Assembly (NCBI RefSeq): GCF_020889685.1
Contig: NZ_JACMYO010000032.1
Coordinates: forward strand, 1 to 57,267
Direction of reading: 5' to 3'
Source of the DNA: Bradyrhizobium oropedii
Lineage (GTDB): Bacteria; Pseudomonadota; Alphaproteobacteria; Rhizobiales; Xanthobacteraceae
DNA: 57,267 bases
The number at the start of each line of letters is the position of its first letter. Position 1 is the first letter of the stretch. The translations under genes were made by a program, and so were the position numbers. The notes under the pieces are model-generated. The model saw only the letters and a program-made list of their open reading frames with translations, was not told the origin of the DNA and did not search any database. Below are positions 9,001 to 15,021 of the stretch, one piece after another.

Positions 9001-11834
9001 ACACCCGCTATGTGGACTCGAATCTCACCAGCAACTGGCTTGGCCGGCAAGGCGGCGGTCAGTCCGTCGATCCGACCGCATGGTGGATCAATTTCGGTTC
9101 CTATGCCCAGACATATCCGTGGAATAACAGCCGGCAGCTGATCGGCTTCCAGGGTATCGGCACGCTCGGCGGCGGAAACCTGACATTGGTTGCGGGCGGC
9201 AACGCCGGCGTGACCGGCAACGGCTCGACCGGTCTCGATCTCGCGGTGGCGTCGACCGGACGGGTGCTGTCCGACGGGACGCTAGTTCAGACCGGCGGCG
9301 GCGATCTCATTGTGAAGATCGGCGGCAAGCTCAATTCGATAGTACCCAATTTCGCGGTACAGGTGCCCGACTATTACGGCTCGATCACCAATCTGCGTGG
9401 CGACATCGTCGTCAACGCCGGCGCCGTCGGCGGGCTTGCGCCGAACCTGGGTGGCGCCACCTTCACTTCGTACGATCCGCGCGCCGTCGATCCGAACGTC
9501 TTCAAGCGTTCGATCAAGGTCCCAGGTCCGATCTTCACGCCGGGCGACGGCACCGTCAGCATCACAACGCGTGGCGATCTCGTGTTGGGCGGCGCCGGCG
9601 ACGCTGGCATGGCTGATCCGGTCGATCAGAACCAAACCCCTTACACGGTGCGGAACGCTGACGGCACGACCTCGCTCATCACGGGCGGTGGGCAATCGCG
9701 CTTCACGCTGTGGACGCCAGCGACCGCGATCAGCCTGTACGCCGCGGGCGGCGACGTCGCGGCGCTGGACGGAAATCTCGCCGGCGGCGGCATCAGCAGT
9801 ATCGCCTTCTATCCCGGCACGCTGATCGCGGTCTCCGCCAATGGCGACATTCGCTTTGCGGAGCCCGGAGGGACGCTGTCGTTCGCTCCGCTCGAGCTCG
9901 CACCTTCGCCGTTCGGGCAACTCGCGCTGCTGGCCGCGGGCTCGATCTACGGCTCGAGCCAGGTGGTGGCGATATCGGGTGCGGATATGAGCACGCTCGC
10001 CACGCCCTTCCATCCCGTGTTCACTTCGGTAACGAGCACGAATGCCAGTCCGACAGCGCCAAACCGTCTGACCGATGGCATTCCAATTGCCTTCGGCCCC
10101 GACACGCCGCTGACCAATCTGCATGCCGGCGACAATCAGCCCGCGCTGGTCTATGCCGGCGTCGACATCGTCGACCTGACCATCGGACAGGTCCAGGGGA
10201 TGCCGCCCCAAACCAATCTGGGTTTCTTGCCGTCGCCCACGACCTGGTATACTGCCGCCAAGCCGTTCGAGATCATCGCCGGCCGCGATATCGTCGGCAC
10301 CGGCCCGACGCCGGATGCGATCTTCAACAACCCCGACTTGTCCTTCGCCAACGCCGGTGACAATTCCGGCTACGTCTCCCTCATCAAGGCCGGTCGCGAC
10401 ATCATCTATCAGTCGGTCACCGTCGCCGGTTCGGGGCTGCTGGATGTGCAGGCGGGCCGCAACCTGTATCAGGGCTATTACGGGATGCTGCAAAGCGTCG
10501 GCCCGCTGTTCGGTGCGAACGCATCGACCAGGTCGGAGGGGGCCAGCATCTGGGTGCTCGCGGGTGTCGGCCCGAAGGGGCCGGACTATGCAGGTTTCGC
10601 CAGGCTCTATTTCGATCCGGCCAACCAGCTTCCGGTGGACGGCACGCCGCTCGCCGGCAGCGGCAAGGTGGTTCAGACCTACGATCAGCAGCTCATCGCC
10701 TGGCTGAACAAGATGTTTGGCTTCACGGGTTCGAGCACTGACGCCTTGAAGTTCTTCCTGGGGCTGTCGAGCGAGCAGCAGAGCATTTTCGTCCGCCAGG
10801 TCTATTTCGCGGAGCTCACCGCCGGCGGACGCGAGGAGACAGGCGCGCTCGCAAGTCCGCGGCTCGGCAGCTACCTGCGTGGCCGCAACGCCATCGCCGC
10901 GTTGTTCCCCGGCACCGACGCGCAGGGCAAGCCGATCACCTATGGCGGCGACATCACGATGTTCAGCGGCATCGCGCCGAATGGAACAGGTGGCACCTAC
11001 CTTGCCAACGCCGGCATCCACACCGATTTCGGTGGCGATGTGCAGCTTCTCAATCCGGGCGGCAAGACCATCATCGGCGTGGAGGGGGTATCGCCGGGGG
11101 CCGATGCGGGTCTGATCACGCAAGGCTCGGGCGACATCGATATCTATTCGCTCGGCAGCGTGCTGCTCGGCCAGAGCCGCATCATGACCACGTTCGGCGG
11201 CAACATCGTCGTTTGGTCTGCAACAGGCGACATCAACGCCGGCCGCGGCTCGAAGACGACGACGATCTTCACGCCGCCCCGGCGCGTCTACGATAATTTC
11301 GGCAATGTCACGCTGTCTCCGACCGTACCTTCGGCCGGCGCCGGCATCGCGACCCTCAACCCGATCCCGCAGGTGCTGCCCGGCAACATCGATCTGATCG
11401 CGCCGCTCGGCACAATCGATGCCGGCGAGGCGGGCATCCGTGTCTCCGGCAACGTTAATCTCGCCGCACTGCAAGTGGTCAACGCCGCCAACATCCAGGT
11501 GCAGGGCACCTCGACCGGCATTCCGACGGTGCAGGGACCGCCGGTCGGCGCGCTGACGGCTGCGTCAAACACATCCGCCGCGACCCAGCAGGCCGCCGCG
11601 CCACCGCCACAGAACAGCGGTCAACCGTCGATCGTGATCGTTGAGGTGCTCGGCTATGGCGGCGGCGACGGCGGCGCGCCGGATTTCCGGAAGGACGAGC
11701 AGAAGCCGCGGGCGCAGGATCAGCACAGCTACAACCAGAACAGTGTCCTTCAGCTTGTCGGCAATGGTCCGCTGTCGGAGACGCAAAGGCAGGCACTCAC
11801 CGCGGAGGAAAGAGCGAGCCTCGAGACACACTGA
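1..11834 (+). CDS. Giant filamentous-haemagglutinin-family (TPS-type) exoprotein, 5' end outside the window
   Basis: The frame is open to the left edge (codons from base 3). The first visible residues, QRSATLPQ, match the internal QRSNTLPQ of the paralogue at 15022, so the signal peptide and start lie upstream; the TTG at 18 is not a real start. About 3943 residues are visible. The first ~140 form a haemagglutination-activity (TPS) domain with the NQNGIIFGG motif. Nearly everything after is Gly/Asn/Thr/Ser-rich repeated beta-strand sequence typical of a beta-helix. The last ~150 residues (SRIMTTFGGNI, GDINAGRGSKTT, IDAGEAGIRVSGNVNLAAL) resemble the DUF3739-type C-terminus of this family. Such proteins are secreted through a TpsB/FhaC barrel and act as adhesins. 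Oddities are a CYGGWPC pair at 2943-2963 and a Trp/Tyr-rich insert around 8250-8470. The stop is 3 bases before the sigma-factor gene, suggesting co-transcription. The family call is firm; the ligand is unknown. Confidence 0.88.
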   Translation, partial: QRSATLPQLAVPNGLGAGGLQVAPGAVPGSSLWQGAALPGQTTSGGQTTVTVNQTTPQAILNWQSFNVGSQTTLNFNQQAGTWTALNRVVGNAAPSQILGRITAPGQVLVINQNGIIFGGASQINVGSLIASTANITDSQFLANGLYSTQNGNAYLPSFTGAGGKIVVENGALITTSAPSSVTAGGGFVLLMGTEVDNAGAITTPKGQTQFAAGDDFILRAGYGTSVNQNSTTRGNEIAPLLRSGSSSGTVTNTGLVLAQQGDITLAGHAVTQDGILVSTTSVNQRGTIHLLNSASDTTGSVTLTGNGISLILPETNAAAALVSGIDPNATAFNSQRDALIASAKPNLLATGQFDNLSTLPDRPDQSRVEIVTGGTIDFRNGSLTMAQGGQVTASAGKRVFAENGSVIDVSGTTGTVLPVSANAIKVNVQGNELRDSPQNRDSGTLLNSNMWIDARDLTLVPAGTGGYATDRYYTAGGLLEVSGYLNNTGHRIGEWTAVGGTITLSAPEVVAQRGSLFNISGGAVQYQGGYVQQTLLLGSDGRIYNADNAPANLTYVAVANGFIVNHAHWKVTEVYLSPFGKGSVRWEDGYTTGRDAGSLILATPTSVFEGAILANVVDGEQQLAKRPSGVTDGYKLVQTTVPLAGTLTLGQYNSYGLAGAYTTDVSFGNVAPVAGSLGLTSTLPSERANTAWFDAPTLNSFGLGGLNINTASKIAVNAPLQFAPGAQVKLIAPTVDIAADITARSGSVTVSNILNTATGTVGLTNATGGASLTLESGVTIDTRGLWVNARTDPTSVSGLGFLDGGNVTFDSTQDITLAAGSVIDVSSGGAILSSGKTRGGKGGNVTIIAGHTQQSAGTPGDGNLVLDGAIRAWGVTGGGTLTISTPGNIVIGENAELAGGILPAGTPAPLTVKLKQAMTIPAGQPLPTALTLTLTKMTFDTPLLADVPLSDTLPSGPTGADWQVPSGLTVWATSGGNNGCYGGWPCGSSIVPAGSTITSWAGNAVIPAGSIIPSNVFPNGLPVKPYQVTYAAGTIQSTPMTYPIGSIIPVGAALPQTVAIEPAPALQSSFFTAGFSNYDINGGRGVVVANNTVVAPAMPVYRFTANSCAAPTGSDPSSALMLWTPPLFTEDPVKATVTQRGGASLTLRSLIKPSTGGAIVIGAGASVSVDPGQSITLDAFGQISVFGSLTAHGGSINLVNDAYGSPVQTGFNFDLNGNGRGISIWVDAAAKLDVSGLAYQATDTSGHLFGRATDGGSITVNGGGAFVILRPGAELNADGTQVAIDLAAGGTAASSRPQLILTNGGSITLASQSGLYLDGNVHAFSGGGSAAGGSLSIALTTPNFDWNSFPDRTAPSNVIVPSLMTVVQARPDSSLPADIAPGTGASHLVFGQATVSADMIKAGGFDSLTLTSGDYMQFSGNVSLALGRSLTLTAAAFTSGALVFGPIDPSMPATTGSVKVSAPYILFREATAVVPDGTISGSIRNPGGAALPTTATFEADANQIDIQGLIGFSARSPNNMYAPGFLTTKLVSQGDIRFLSMPGVIATQLSTSGNLDLLAAQVYPATNTTAVVIAGSGNSDPTTTLTIGRTTDTIPDVPLSVFGSLAFQAPVVEQSGIVRAPFGVLTFGTGWPVYTPRVDLLPGSLTSVSMAGLTIPYGGTVDGVTYAYNGATITPLSLANSRPQSGIILDGQSINVASGAILDMSGGGTLAGAGFVSGRGGSVNVINTPLVNANPATPVSKATDKVYAILPGYGSGYAPITPENGAGDPAIGQQVSIPSGVPGLPAGTYTLLPSNYALLPGAYRVELGGSTTAQIGSPITIGNGTYAASVSTGVANTAIKGSLPLTALITSGASVRKYSQFNEQNYSDFLIANVTQFGGVRPLLPSDGKTLDLLFEAPISPASGAALTFDGTALFQGAQGGAAGQVMLANVDEIYADGPTAGFTGVSVRAADIDALKAPRLLVNGAISILNGTLLLDQPYKSGGYNLFIRDGVSLSAGEMFFIGNNIAVGNNVTLNTVGQGPAPFDSASTGMSYAANQLTVLALSNGDVSFLPSSTGNGSITIGAGSSLYSEGTLAFATSGASTIDPTAHFGSSNIALAVGTINIGDAATIAATGAPAGLLFDQALFNTLVNGDPLHNAPALKTITLAAANSINLFGGAGLDATGSGVNLVLNTSAIYGYGAAGDSSTIAANKITWNGMSGATPPAIAAGGPGTGAGTLNLVADEIDFGRFASLDTSTASRVIYGFSNVNITGNSRIVSAGNSKLFVYQSPSSDAGAVFGQSGIGGNLTLVTPLLTGVQKSIMAYAAGGALNVVAPAGVAPSNASSTVAGAEIDLTGGSVGIGSTILLPSGKFVVNATGDIVLGGTSRIDLSGRPSTIQKATVYGFGGTAIFNSAQGGLTQAAGSVIDVSATNANAGSVSISAGNGPVAFNGVLNGTATGGYGSGDFSVIAGTLDFAALNVLLNSGGFYDARSFDIRTGNLVIGDGVKARNVTVSVDGGSLTVVGTIDASGLAPGTIRLSAGNGLTLASNAVLDVHGTVLQTDSYGQPIEARNRGHIELTAAGGTLTLSSGATMDLTVPNGVAYGDVVLNAQRTGETSGDIAINAAGPLNVKSAASIALNAFWTYNLPDGSTITQAALDGYDTASTAFINTALGNAGLSARVAGLSAYGSAYHLRPGVQITSSGDLSTSGDIDLAKYRYGANADRDPNSATYGAGEPMALVIRAAGNVTIKGSISDGFKSSPGLPASFTIFDVTNSRYFTQRSSGGYSYWFDPNTDVYVVHDWTIPNDAFYNWWTFDWWGNLVDSNNHAYNPGDTVPAGTILSASNSYGFAFEPGNMPTVGIVSSPAIPGASATSAAASMLAPGSLSASVRLIAGANLAAADQRALQAPQALNGHGNLSLSDPAYNSSLNGTFFSVLRTGTGSLDLLAGGSFSETTPFGVYTAGTQSAPFLAADGSNPYDVVGTASRGGVHAWYPEHGGDVLLLAQGDVTGNVQIFNNNTRYVDSNLTSNWLGRQGGGQSVDPTAWWINFGSYAQTYPWNNSRQLIGFQGIGTLGGGNLTLVAGGNAGVTGNGSTGLDLAVASTGRVLSDGTLVQTGGGDLIVKIGGKLNSIVPNFAVQVPDYYGSITNLRGDIVVNAGAVGGLAPNLGGATFTSYDPRAVDPNVFKRSIKVPGPIFTPGDGTVSITTRGDLVLGGAGDAGMADPVDQNQTPYTVRNADGTTSLITGGGQSRFTLWTPATAISLYAAGGDVAALDGNLAGGGISSIAFYPGTLIAVSANGDIRFAEPGGTLSFAPLELAPSPFGQLALLAAGSIYGSSQVVAISGADMSTLATPFHPVFTSVTSTNASPTAPNRLTDGIPIAFGPDTPLTNLHAGDNQPALVYAGVDIVDLTIGQVQGMPPQTNLGFLPSPTTWYTAAKPFEIIAGRDIVGTGPTPDAIFNNPDLSFANAGDNSGYVSLIKAGRDIIYQSVTVAGSGLLDVQAGRNLYQGYYGMLQSVGPLFGANASTRSEGASIWVLAGVGPKGPDYAGFARLYFDPANQLPVDGTPLAGSGKVVQTYDQQLIAWLNKMFGFTGSSTDALKFFLGLSSEQQSIFVRQVYFAELTAGGREETGALASPRLGSYLRGRNAIAALFPGTDAQGKPITYGGDITMFSGIAPNGTGGTYLANAGIHTDFGGDVQLLNPGGKTIIGVEGVSPGADAGLITQGSGDIDIYSLGSVLLGQSRIMTTFGGNIVVWSATGDINAGRGSKTTTIFTPPRRVYDNFGNVTLSPTVPSAGAGIATLNPIPQVLPGNIDLIAPLGTIDAGEAGIRVSGNVNLAALQVVNAANIQVQGTSTGIPTVQGPPVGALTAASNTSAATQQAAAPPPQNSGQPSIVIVEVLGYGGGDGGAPDFRKDEQKPRAQDQHSYNQNSVLQLVGNGPLSETQRQALTAEERASLETH

Positions 11835-11837
11835 GGA

Positions 11838-12398
11838 ATGTTTGGAGCGCTGAACGTGGTTGACACCAACCAGGCGAGGCTGCGTGACCAGCTGGTGGAG
11901 AACTATGACGGCCTCATTGCCAGGCTGACGCGCCGTCTGGGCTCTTCCGACTTCGCCCACGAAGCCCTGCACGAGACATTTCTGAGGCTGGATCGGGTCA
12001 CGGATGCGGAGCCGGTTCGCAGCCCGGCCGACTATCTCTTTCGCATCGCGATCAACGTCGCGAAGGACCGCCACAAGGCGCAAAGCTATCGCGTCAGCGT
12101 GTCGGAGATCGATGCGCTGCTGGATGTCTGCGACGATCAGCCCGACGCCGCACAGGTGGTCGAAGCGCGGTCTGAGATCGCGGCCTTCAAATGCGCGTTG
12201 GCCGAGCTTCCGGACCGGCCTCGCCGGGTGCTCCAGGGCATCTCGATCGAGGGCGTAACGGCCCACGAAGTGGCGGCCCGCCTGCAGGTCAGCCTTCGCA
12301 CCGTCGAAAATGACCTCAGGCTGGCGTTGCGGCATTGTGCGACGGCTCTTGGCCGCACCGTGGTCCGCCGCCTCGGCGGGCCACGGCTGCGGTCGTAG
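11838..12398 (+). CDS. ECF (FecI-like) RNA polymerase sigma factor 1
   Basis: The 186-residue protein has the two-domain layout of extracytoplasmic-function sigma factors. Sigma-2 covers roughly residues 15-80 (LIARLTRRLGSSDFAHEALHETFLRLDR, given here in two parts: LIARLTRRLG and HEALHETFLRLDR). Sigma-4 covers roughly 115-175, with a helix-turn-helix around VTAHEVAARLQVSLRTVEND. It would direct RNA polymerase to surface-protein promoters. The ATG lies 3 bases after the exoprotein stop; a GTG at 11856 with GGAG upstream is an alternative start. It is clearly paralogous to the second sigma factor at 13287 (shared ARLTRRLGS and LHET-LRLDR) but has no dedicated anti-sigma gene directly after it. 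Its position downstream of the first exoprotein suggests positive autoregulation of that transcript; this is inference. Confidence 0.88.
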   Translation: MFGALNVVDTNQARLRDQLVENYDGLIARLTRRLGSSDFAHEALHETFLRLDRVTDAEPVRSPADYLFRIAINVAKDRHKAQSYRVSVSEIDALLDVCDDQPDAAQVVEARSEIAAFKCALAELPDRPRRVLQGISIEGVTAHEVAARLQVSLRTVENDLRLALRHCATALGRTVVRRLGGPRLRS

Positions 12399-12602
12399 CT
12401 GACGCCGGCACGATCGAGCGGTGCATCCTCTCGACGTGCGCCGCTTGCTGCACGCCATGGTGGCGCCCCGCCATCTTCGTGGCTACCAGGCCGCGCATCG
12501 CGCGCTCTGCGCATTTCCGCGTGGATACATGTCAACGGACTGTAATGAACGCTGGCTAGAGTGACTGGCGCGTGACGTTTGTATGAAGCTGGGATTCCGC
12601 CC

Positions 12603-13277
12603 ATGTTCGCGGCTCTTCATCTGCCGCGAACTGCAGGCGTGCTGTTGTGGCAGTCTGTGTTTGTCGGACTGAGCCTGTTGTTTCTTGCCGATGGCGCCGA
12701 TGCTGCGCAGGACGATCCGGTTCGTTTCGAGATTGCAGTCCAGCCATTGGCCAGCGCGCTCGATGCCTACAGCGCCGCCACCGGCCTGGAGGTATTTTAT
12801 GATGGCGCACTCGTGGCCGGGCAACACTCTCGCGCCGTTCATGGCGTGTTGGCGCCAAACGTCGCCCTCCGGGAGCTTCTTGCAGGAACCGGGCTGATTG
12901 CGCGCAGCACCGGCACGCGCAGCTTCACGCTCGTCTCGGCGGCATCGATTCGCGTCGCCGGCGCGATCGGTCAATCGTATTTTGCGAGGCTTCAGAAGGA
13001 AGTGTCGCGTGTCTTGTGCAGTCACGCCGAGACCCGGCCACGCGACGTCGATTTGTTGCTCAAGGTCTGGATTGCAACGTCCGGCCTGATCGAGCGCGCC
13101 CAGCTGTTCGATATCTCGACGAGCGCGCCCGGAAGCGTCGATGTTGCCGGCGCTCTGCGTGGATTGTCGCTCGGAGCGCCGCCGGCGGATATGCCACAGC
13201 CGGTCACGATCGCGATTCTCGCGCAGGCGCCCGGCGAGCCGGCCAGGTGTGGCCGTGCCGTGACCGGGCCGAGGTGA
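12603..13277 (+). CDS. Periplasmic STN-domain protein with a TonB-C-like C-terminal domain
   Basis: The 224-residue protein starts with a signal peptide (hydrophobic VLLWQSVFVGLSLLFLA, ending near ADAAQ). Residues ~40-115 form an STN (secretin/TonB short N-terminal) domain: FEIAVQPLASALDAYSAATG, then VFYDGALVAG and LRELLAGTGL. The C-terminal ~95 residues resemble a TonB C-terminal fold (YFARLQKEVSRVL, LKVWIATSGLIERAQL, PPADMPQPVTIAI). STN domains normally sit at the N-terminus of TonB-dependent transducers and touch the FecR C-terminus. Here the barrel is absent and the domain is free in the periplasm. I prefer the ATG at 12603 over the in-frame TTG at 12579, because it gives a compact signal peptide. 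The stop lies inside the ribosome-binding site of the next sigma gene, so the two are tightly coupled. The STN call is firm; the TonB-C call comes from pattern recognition only. Confidence 0.75.
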   Translation: MFAALHLPRTAGVLLWQSVFVGLSLLFLADGADAAQDDPVRFEIAVQPLASALDAYSAATGLEVFYDGALVAGQHSRAVHGVLAPNVALRELLAGTGLIARSTGTRSFTLVSAASIRVAGAIGQSYFARLQKEVSRVLCSHAETRPRDVDLLLKVWIATSGLIERAQLFDISTSAPGSVDVAGALRGLSLGAPPADMPQPVTIAILAQAPGEPARCGRAVTGPR

Positions 13278-13286
13278 CGGCCGCGC

Positions 13287-13838
13287 ATGAGCCAATCCAA
13301 TCGCGATCTGCTGCGGCAGTTCTTCGTCCTCGGTTACGATGACCTGCGCGCCAGACTGACCCGGCGGCTGGGATCGGTCGAGCTTGCCAACGACGTACTG
13401 CATGAAACCTGGCTGCGCCTCGATCGTGCGGCTCCGCCGGGCGAGCTGCGCAGCCCGAAAAGCTATCTGATCCAGATGGCGTTCAATGCCGCGTTGACGC
13501 ACTGGAGAGGCGAGAAGCGCCTGGTGACCTTGTCGGACGCCAAGGCCGCGATCGGCCTCGTCGACGAGGCACCCGATCCGGAACGCACGGCGAACGCCCG
13601 GTCCGAAATGGAGGCGCTCAGGCAAGCGCTGGCGGAACTGACGCCGCGCCGGCGCGAGATATTGCTGTTGTCCCGGCTGGACGGCATCGTGCTTCGCGAG
13701 ATCGCCGCTCGCCTGGGGATTTCCCAGCGGCTCGTTGAGCTCGAGCTGAAACATGCGCTGGCGCATTGCGCACTTCGGCTTGGTCGCGATGTCGTCCAAA
13801 GATTCGGTCCAAGGCCGCCGAAAGACTCTGAGGATTGA
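13287..13838 (+). CDS. ECF (FecI-like) RNA polymerase sigma factor 2
   Basis: The 183-residue ECF sigma factor has a sigma-2 domain near residues 10-75 (ARLTRRLGSVELANDVLHET, WLRLDR, RSPKSYLIQMAFNAAL). Its sigma-4 domain lies near 110-165 (LAELTPRRREILLLSRLDGI, REIAARLGISQRLVE). A good ribosome-binding site, GAGGTGA at 13271-13277, overlaps the stop of the STN gene and is 9 bases from the ATG. The FecR-like gene follows immediately, giving the classic sigma/anti-sigma order. The expected target is the promoter of the exoprotein at 15022 and perhaps of this operon; this is inferred from position. The C-terminal tail (RPPKDSED) is short and charged. Confidence 0.9.
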   Translation: MSQSNRDLLRQFFVLGYDDLRARLTRRLGSVELANDVLHETWLRLDRAAPPGELRSPKSYLIQMAFNAALTHWRGEKRLVTLSDAKAAIGLVDEAPDPERTANARSEMEALRQALAELTPRRREILLLSRLDGIVLREIAARLGISQRLVELELKHALAHCALRLGRDVVQRFGPRPPKDSED

Positions 13839-13885
13839 GGGACCATGGATCGACTGCGGGCCATTCGCAGGGAAGCAACGGTACG

Positions 13886-14860
13886 ATGAGGAGCACGGAC
13901 CATCCGGCGGCACTGCTCGACGCGGTCGATCGCGAGGCACAGGGCTGGGTGCTTCGCTTCGCTGCGGGCAAGGCCAATGGGGCCGATCTCGAGGCGTTCA
14001 AGCTGTGGGCGGCCGACGATCCGGCGCGTGCAGATGCGTTTGCGCGGGCGTGCCGGGTCTGGGACACGATCGGCCCTGCGGCAGCCGGGCTCGCAGTTCG
14101 GCGCGATCACGCCCGTATCGCGCCAAGGCCGCAGCTGGCGCGGCGTGCCTTCATCGGCGGTGCGCTGGCTGCCTCGACGGCGGCGGCAGCCTCTCTCGCC
14201 ATCCGTCCCCCGCTCGGCTTGTGGCCATCGGTCTCGGAGCTTGCTGCGGATTACCGGACGGCGATCGGCGAGCAGCGTAACATCGCGCTCCCCGGAGGCT
14301 CGTCGATCGACCTGAACACGCGAACCAGCATTGCCTTGCGGACCGCGGAAGGCGGAACCGAGCGCATCGAACTGCTGGCCGGCGAGGCCGCGGTCACGGC
14401 TCGCGACCTGCATCGCGTCGAAGTGCTCGCCGCGGGTGCGCGCGCCGTGGCGGAAGGGGCCACATTCAATATCCGCCTTGCGGGACTTGCGGTCTGCACC
14501 ACCTGCATTGCCGGCGAAATGGAGGTCGCGGCTGGGGGCAGCACGGTCCGGCTGCGTGCCCAACAACAGATCATCTATGCCGCGGGAGGCATGGCCACAG
14601 TGACCTCGATCGATCCGGCTGCGGTGACGGCGTGGCAGGCCGGCGTGCTGGTGTTCCATGCAACACCGTTGTCGGAGGCGGTTGACGAAATCAACCGCTA
14701 CCGCCCGGGACGGATCATCGTGACCAATGCGGCGCTGGGACGCAGGCTGTTCAATGCCCGCTTTCTGATCGCCAATGTCGATGGCGTCGTTGGGCAGATT
14801 CAGCAGGTTTTTGGTGCGACGGTCACCAATCTGCCTGGCGGAATCGTCCTGCTCGGATGA
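13886..14860 (+). CDS. FecR-like transmembrane anti-sigma factor / sigma regulator
   Basis: About 324 residues. The cytoplasmic N-terminus (residues ~8-65, LLDAVDREAQGWVLRFAAG, FKLWAADDPARADAFARA) is the DUF4880-type sigma-binding segment with its usual Trp residues. One membrane segment follows, RRAFIGGALAASTAAAASLA. The periplasmic part holds the FecR core (DYRTAIGEQRNIALPGGSSI, LNTRTSIAL, LLAGEAAV, VEGATF-like AEGATFNIRLAG). It ends in an STN-like tail, VLVFHATPLSEAVDEINRY. This tail is the part that in FecR proteins receives the signal from an STN domain, which fits the neighbouring free STN protein. I chose the ATG at 13886 (GGAAG upstream). The in-frame TTG at 13835 overlaps the sigma stop but adds 17 residues that do not look like this family. 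Confidence 0.88.
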   Translation: MRSTDHPAALLDAVDREAQGWVLRFAAGKANGADLEAFKLWAADDPARADAFARACRVWDTIGPAAAGLAVRRDHARIAPRPQLARRAFIGGALAASTAAAASLAIRPPLGLWPSVSELAADYRTAIGEQRNIALPGGSSIDLNTRTSIALRTAEGGTERIELLAGEAAVTARDLHRVEVLAAGARAVAEGATFNIRLAGLAVCTTCIAGEMEVAAGGSTVRLRAQQQIIYAAGGMATVTSIDPAAVTAWQAGVLVFHATPLSEAVDEINRYRPGRIIVTNAALGRRLFNARFLIANVDGVVGQIQQVFGATVTNLPGGIVLLG

Positions 14861-14952
14861 TCAGGCGTGGCCCCGCGAGCCCGAACGATGGCTGCATCCG
14901 GCGATCGGGGGATAAGATTTCTTTTCGGTCGTGAAGGGTCTCAGGACTCTCA

Positions 14953-14995
14953 GGGAGGACCGCAACGTCAGCGAGACGGCTGCGGTCGCTGTCCC
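14953..14995 (+). promoter_or_regulatory. Extended hairpin in the leader of the second exoprotein gene
   Basis: Nested complementary arms can be read directly. GGGA (14953-14956) pairs with TCCC (14992-14995), GACCGCA (14958-14964) with TGCGGTC (14981-14987), and CGTC (14966-14969) with GACG (14975-14978), leaving loop AGCGA. That is 15 paired positions with small internal loops. No T run follows, so it is not an intrinsic terminator. It lies about 27 bases upstream of the ATG at 15022, in the only gap between fecR and the exoprotein gene. It could be a regulatory leader, a stability element or a DNA dyad. Confidence 0.5.
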
Positions 14996-15021
14996 GCCTG
15001 TGCTCCATGAGAGAAGTCCGC

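Noticed and set aside
9282..11474. A 730-codon open frame on the minus strand, and similar long antisense frames elsewhere inside both exoprotein genes
   Set aside because: They are GC-driven shadows opposite real coding sequence, Arg/Asp/Gln-rich with no recognisable domain, and lack ribosome-binding sites.
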